DNA from: JAVVFH01 sp032250585
Lineage (GTDB): Bacteria > Pseudomonadota > Gammaproteobacteria > Xanthomonadales > SZUA-36
Direction: 5' to 3'
Assembly: GCA_032250585.1 (NCBI GenBank)
Contig: JAVVFH010000206.1
Span: 1 to 6,320 of the forward strand
Length of the DNA: 6,320 nt
The notes under the pieces were generated by a model. That model worked only from the letters and a program-made list of their open reading frames with translations, was not told where the DNA came from and did no database searches. Positions 5,904-6,320 of the stretch are shown here, piece after piece; the first letter of the stretch is position 1, and each line of letters begins with the position of its first letter. The translations under genes were made by a program, and so were the position numbers.

Positions 5904-5957
5904 GGACACCATCTTAGGTGCCCAGATTGCGTCTGTCAATTAAAAGTAACGGCGTTT
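5880..5957. repeat. 12-bp inverted repeats flanking the operon promoter (candidate operator pair)
   Basis: AAACGCCGTTAC at 5880-5891 and its exact reverse complement GTAACGGCGTTT at 5946-5957, 54 bp apart. One arm lies 6 bp upstream of the -35 box and the other lies between the predicted transcription start and the start codon. Each arm also contains a 9-bp near-perfect palindrome (AACG-C-CGTT), so each could bind a dimeric regulator alone. Their centres are 66 bp apart, compatible with looping or co-operative repression. The regulator is unknown. A very small mobile element is an alternative but no target duplication is seen. Confidence 0.6.
5911..5939 (-). promoter_or_regulatory. Sigma-70 promoter of the defence operon
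   Basis: On the minus strand a perfect -35 box TTGACA (5939-5934) is followed after exactly 17 bp by TAAGAT (5916-5911), 5 of 6 matches to TATAAT. Transcription would start near 5904, about 33 nt upstream of the half-size specificity gene. It is the only strong promoter seen on this strand ahead of the operon and lies between the arms of a 12-bp inverted repeat. Confidence 0.75.
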
Positions 5958-6123
5958 CTACAAATTCTACTGGTGTGCTGTCTGGGTCGGGTTGGCAGCG
6001 ACGGGTAAGTAAGGTGATCTTTGCCCCATAAGGAGCGCGGCTTACCCTGTTCGCCTCCGGGGCAGATCGCGGTCTTCAGGCGCAAACCGCAAACCCTGCA
6101 AACCTTGAGGTATGCTGAGTTTA
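5958..6123. other. Intergenic stretch with no recognisable gene
   Basis: I see no convincing coding frame on either strand. It holds three copies of GCAAACC (6082-6088, 6089-6095, 6098-6104) and a weak inverted pair GGGTAAG (6003-6009) / CTTACCC (6041-6047). It may be the original host flank of the island or older IS debris. Confidence 0.5.
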
Positions 6124-6159
6124 TGGAGTCTAAAGTTTCGTAGAATATAGCTATGGAAT

Positions 6160-6164
6160 GGAGG
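6160..6164 (+). promoter_or_regulatory. Shine-Dalgarno site of the orfA fragment
   Basis: GGAGG lies 6 nt before the ATG at 6171 and supports that start as the genuine transposase start. Confidence 0.65.
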
Positions 6165-6170
6165 ACAAAG

Positions 6171-6278
6171 ATGAAGCAATTACTGCGAACTCAATATGGC
6201 CAGGAATTTCGTGAGCAATCGGTCAAGTTTTTTAAGGAAAGTGGATTAACGCTAGGGTCTGTTGACGTTTCAAGGTAA
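6171..6278 (+). pseudogene. IS3-family transposase OrfA, N-terminal fragment
   Basis: The frame begins MKQLLRTQYGQEFREQSVKF and continues FKESGLTL, the usual start of the helix-turn-helix OrfA of IS3-family elements (EFREQAVK...SGL pattern). Family members continue with a conserved helix of the type AEVARRL, but here the sequence changes after L28 (codon 6252-6254) to GSVDVSR and a TAA at 6276. The change coincides with the start of a sequence resembling another IS end, so the gene was probably cut by insertion. A possible left inverted repeat of the IS3 element begins TGGAGTCTAAAG at 6124, 47 nt before the ATG; this is only a candidate. The product cannot be functional. Confidence 0.75.
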
Positions 6279-6320
6279 GTATATAATAGATAGAAACAAA
6301 CTCGTAATATTGGGGTTCCT
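6255..6320. mobile_element. Possible end of an IS5-like element inserted into orfA (runs off the window)
   Basis: From 6255 the sequence GGGTCTGTTGACGTTTCA has the look of an IS5-family terminal inverted repeat (GGGTCTGTT-type). It directly follows CTA(G), a target type used by IS427/IS5-like elements. It starts exactly where OrfA homology ends. A perfect TATAAT (6282-6287) with TTGACG (6262-6267) lies inside, but the 14-bp spacing is too short for a good promoter. No transposase is visible in the 66 bp available, so the family is a guess. Confidence 0.4.

Noticed and set aside
6003..6104. Short GGGTAAG/CTTACCC pair and triple GCAAACC
   Set aside because: Too short and irregular for a terminator, CRISPR or origin iterons; recorded only as part of the intergenic description.

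Overview
This window carries a type I restriction-modification (R-M) and defence cluster on the minus strand, damaged by transposable elements at several points. The core genes are GC-rich. They look proteobacterial (Beta- or Gammaproteobacteria by protein style; the sequence does not support a genus). The insertion sequences at both edges and a small element inside hsdS are clearly AT-richer. No rRNA, tRNA or CRISPR array is visible.

Layout from right to left, which is the direction of transcription. At 6124-6320 an IS3-family orfA start is cut after about 28 codons by what looks like the end of a second, IS5-like element. Positions 5958-6123 are intergenic and hold nothing clearly recognisable. 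A strong sigma-70 promoter (TTGACA-17 bp-TAAGAT, minus strand, 5939-5911) sits between two perfect 12-bp inverted repeats. Next come a possible 11-codon leader ORF, a half-size specificity-like gene (5871-5290), hsdM (5293-3734), a RhuM-family gene (3737-2667), a full-size hsdS (2670-1292, interrupted), a DUF2188 gene (1299-1069) and a DUF4917-type gene (1065-232). The last gene loses its 3' end to an IS1595-family element whose transposase C-terminus fills 3-302.

The genes read as one tightly coupled operon. Three main junctions are 4-bp ATGA overlaps, the original hsdS stop lies inside the first codons of the DUF2188 gene, and the last two genes are 3 nt apart. HsdM would be the N6-adenine methyltransferase subunit and HsdS the DNA-recognition subunit. 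RhuM and DUF2188 are common companions of unknown function. The DUF4917-type protein has motifs resembling SIR2/AbiH-like proteins and may be a defence effector. No hsdR (nuclease/translocase) gene is present in the window.

Main observations: (1) a 161-bp MITE-like element with perfect 20-bp terminal inverted repeats and a 12-bp target duplication splits hsdS, and removing it restores a 401-residue frame exactly; (2) one hsdM lies between a half-size and a full-size specificity gene; (3) the promoter lies between two 12-bp inverted repeats, each nearly palindromic itself, suggesting paired operators; (4) rhuM contains a perfect 13+1+13 palindrome; (5) the putative effector is truncated by IS1595 just before the segment where its last conserved motif is expected. 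As it stands the locus looks like a decaying or partly silenced defence island.
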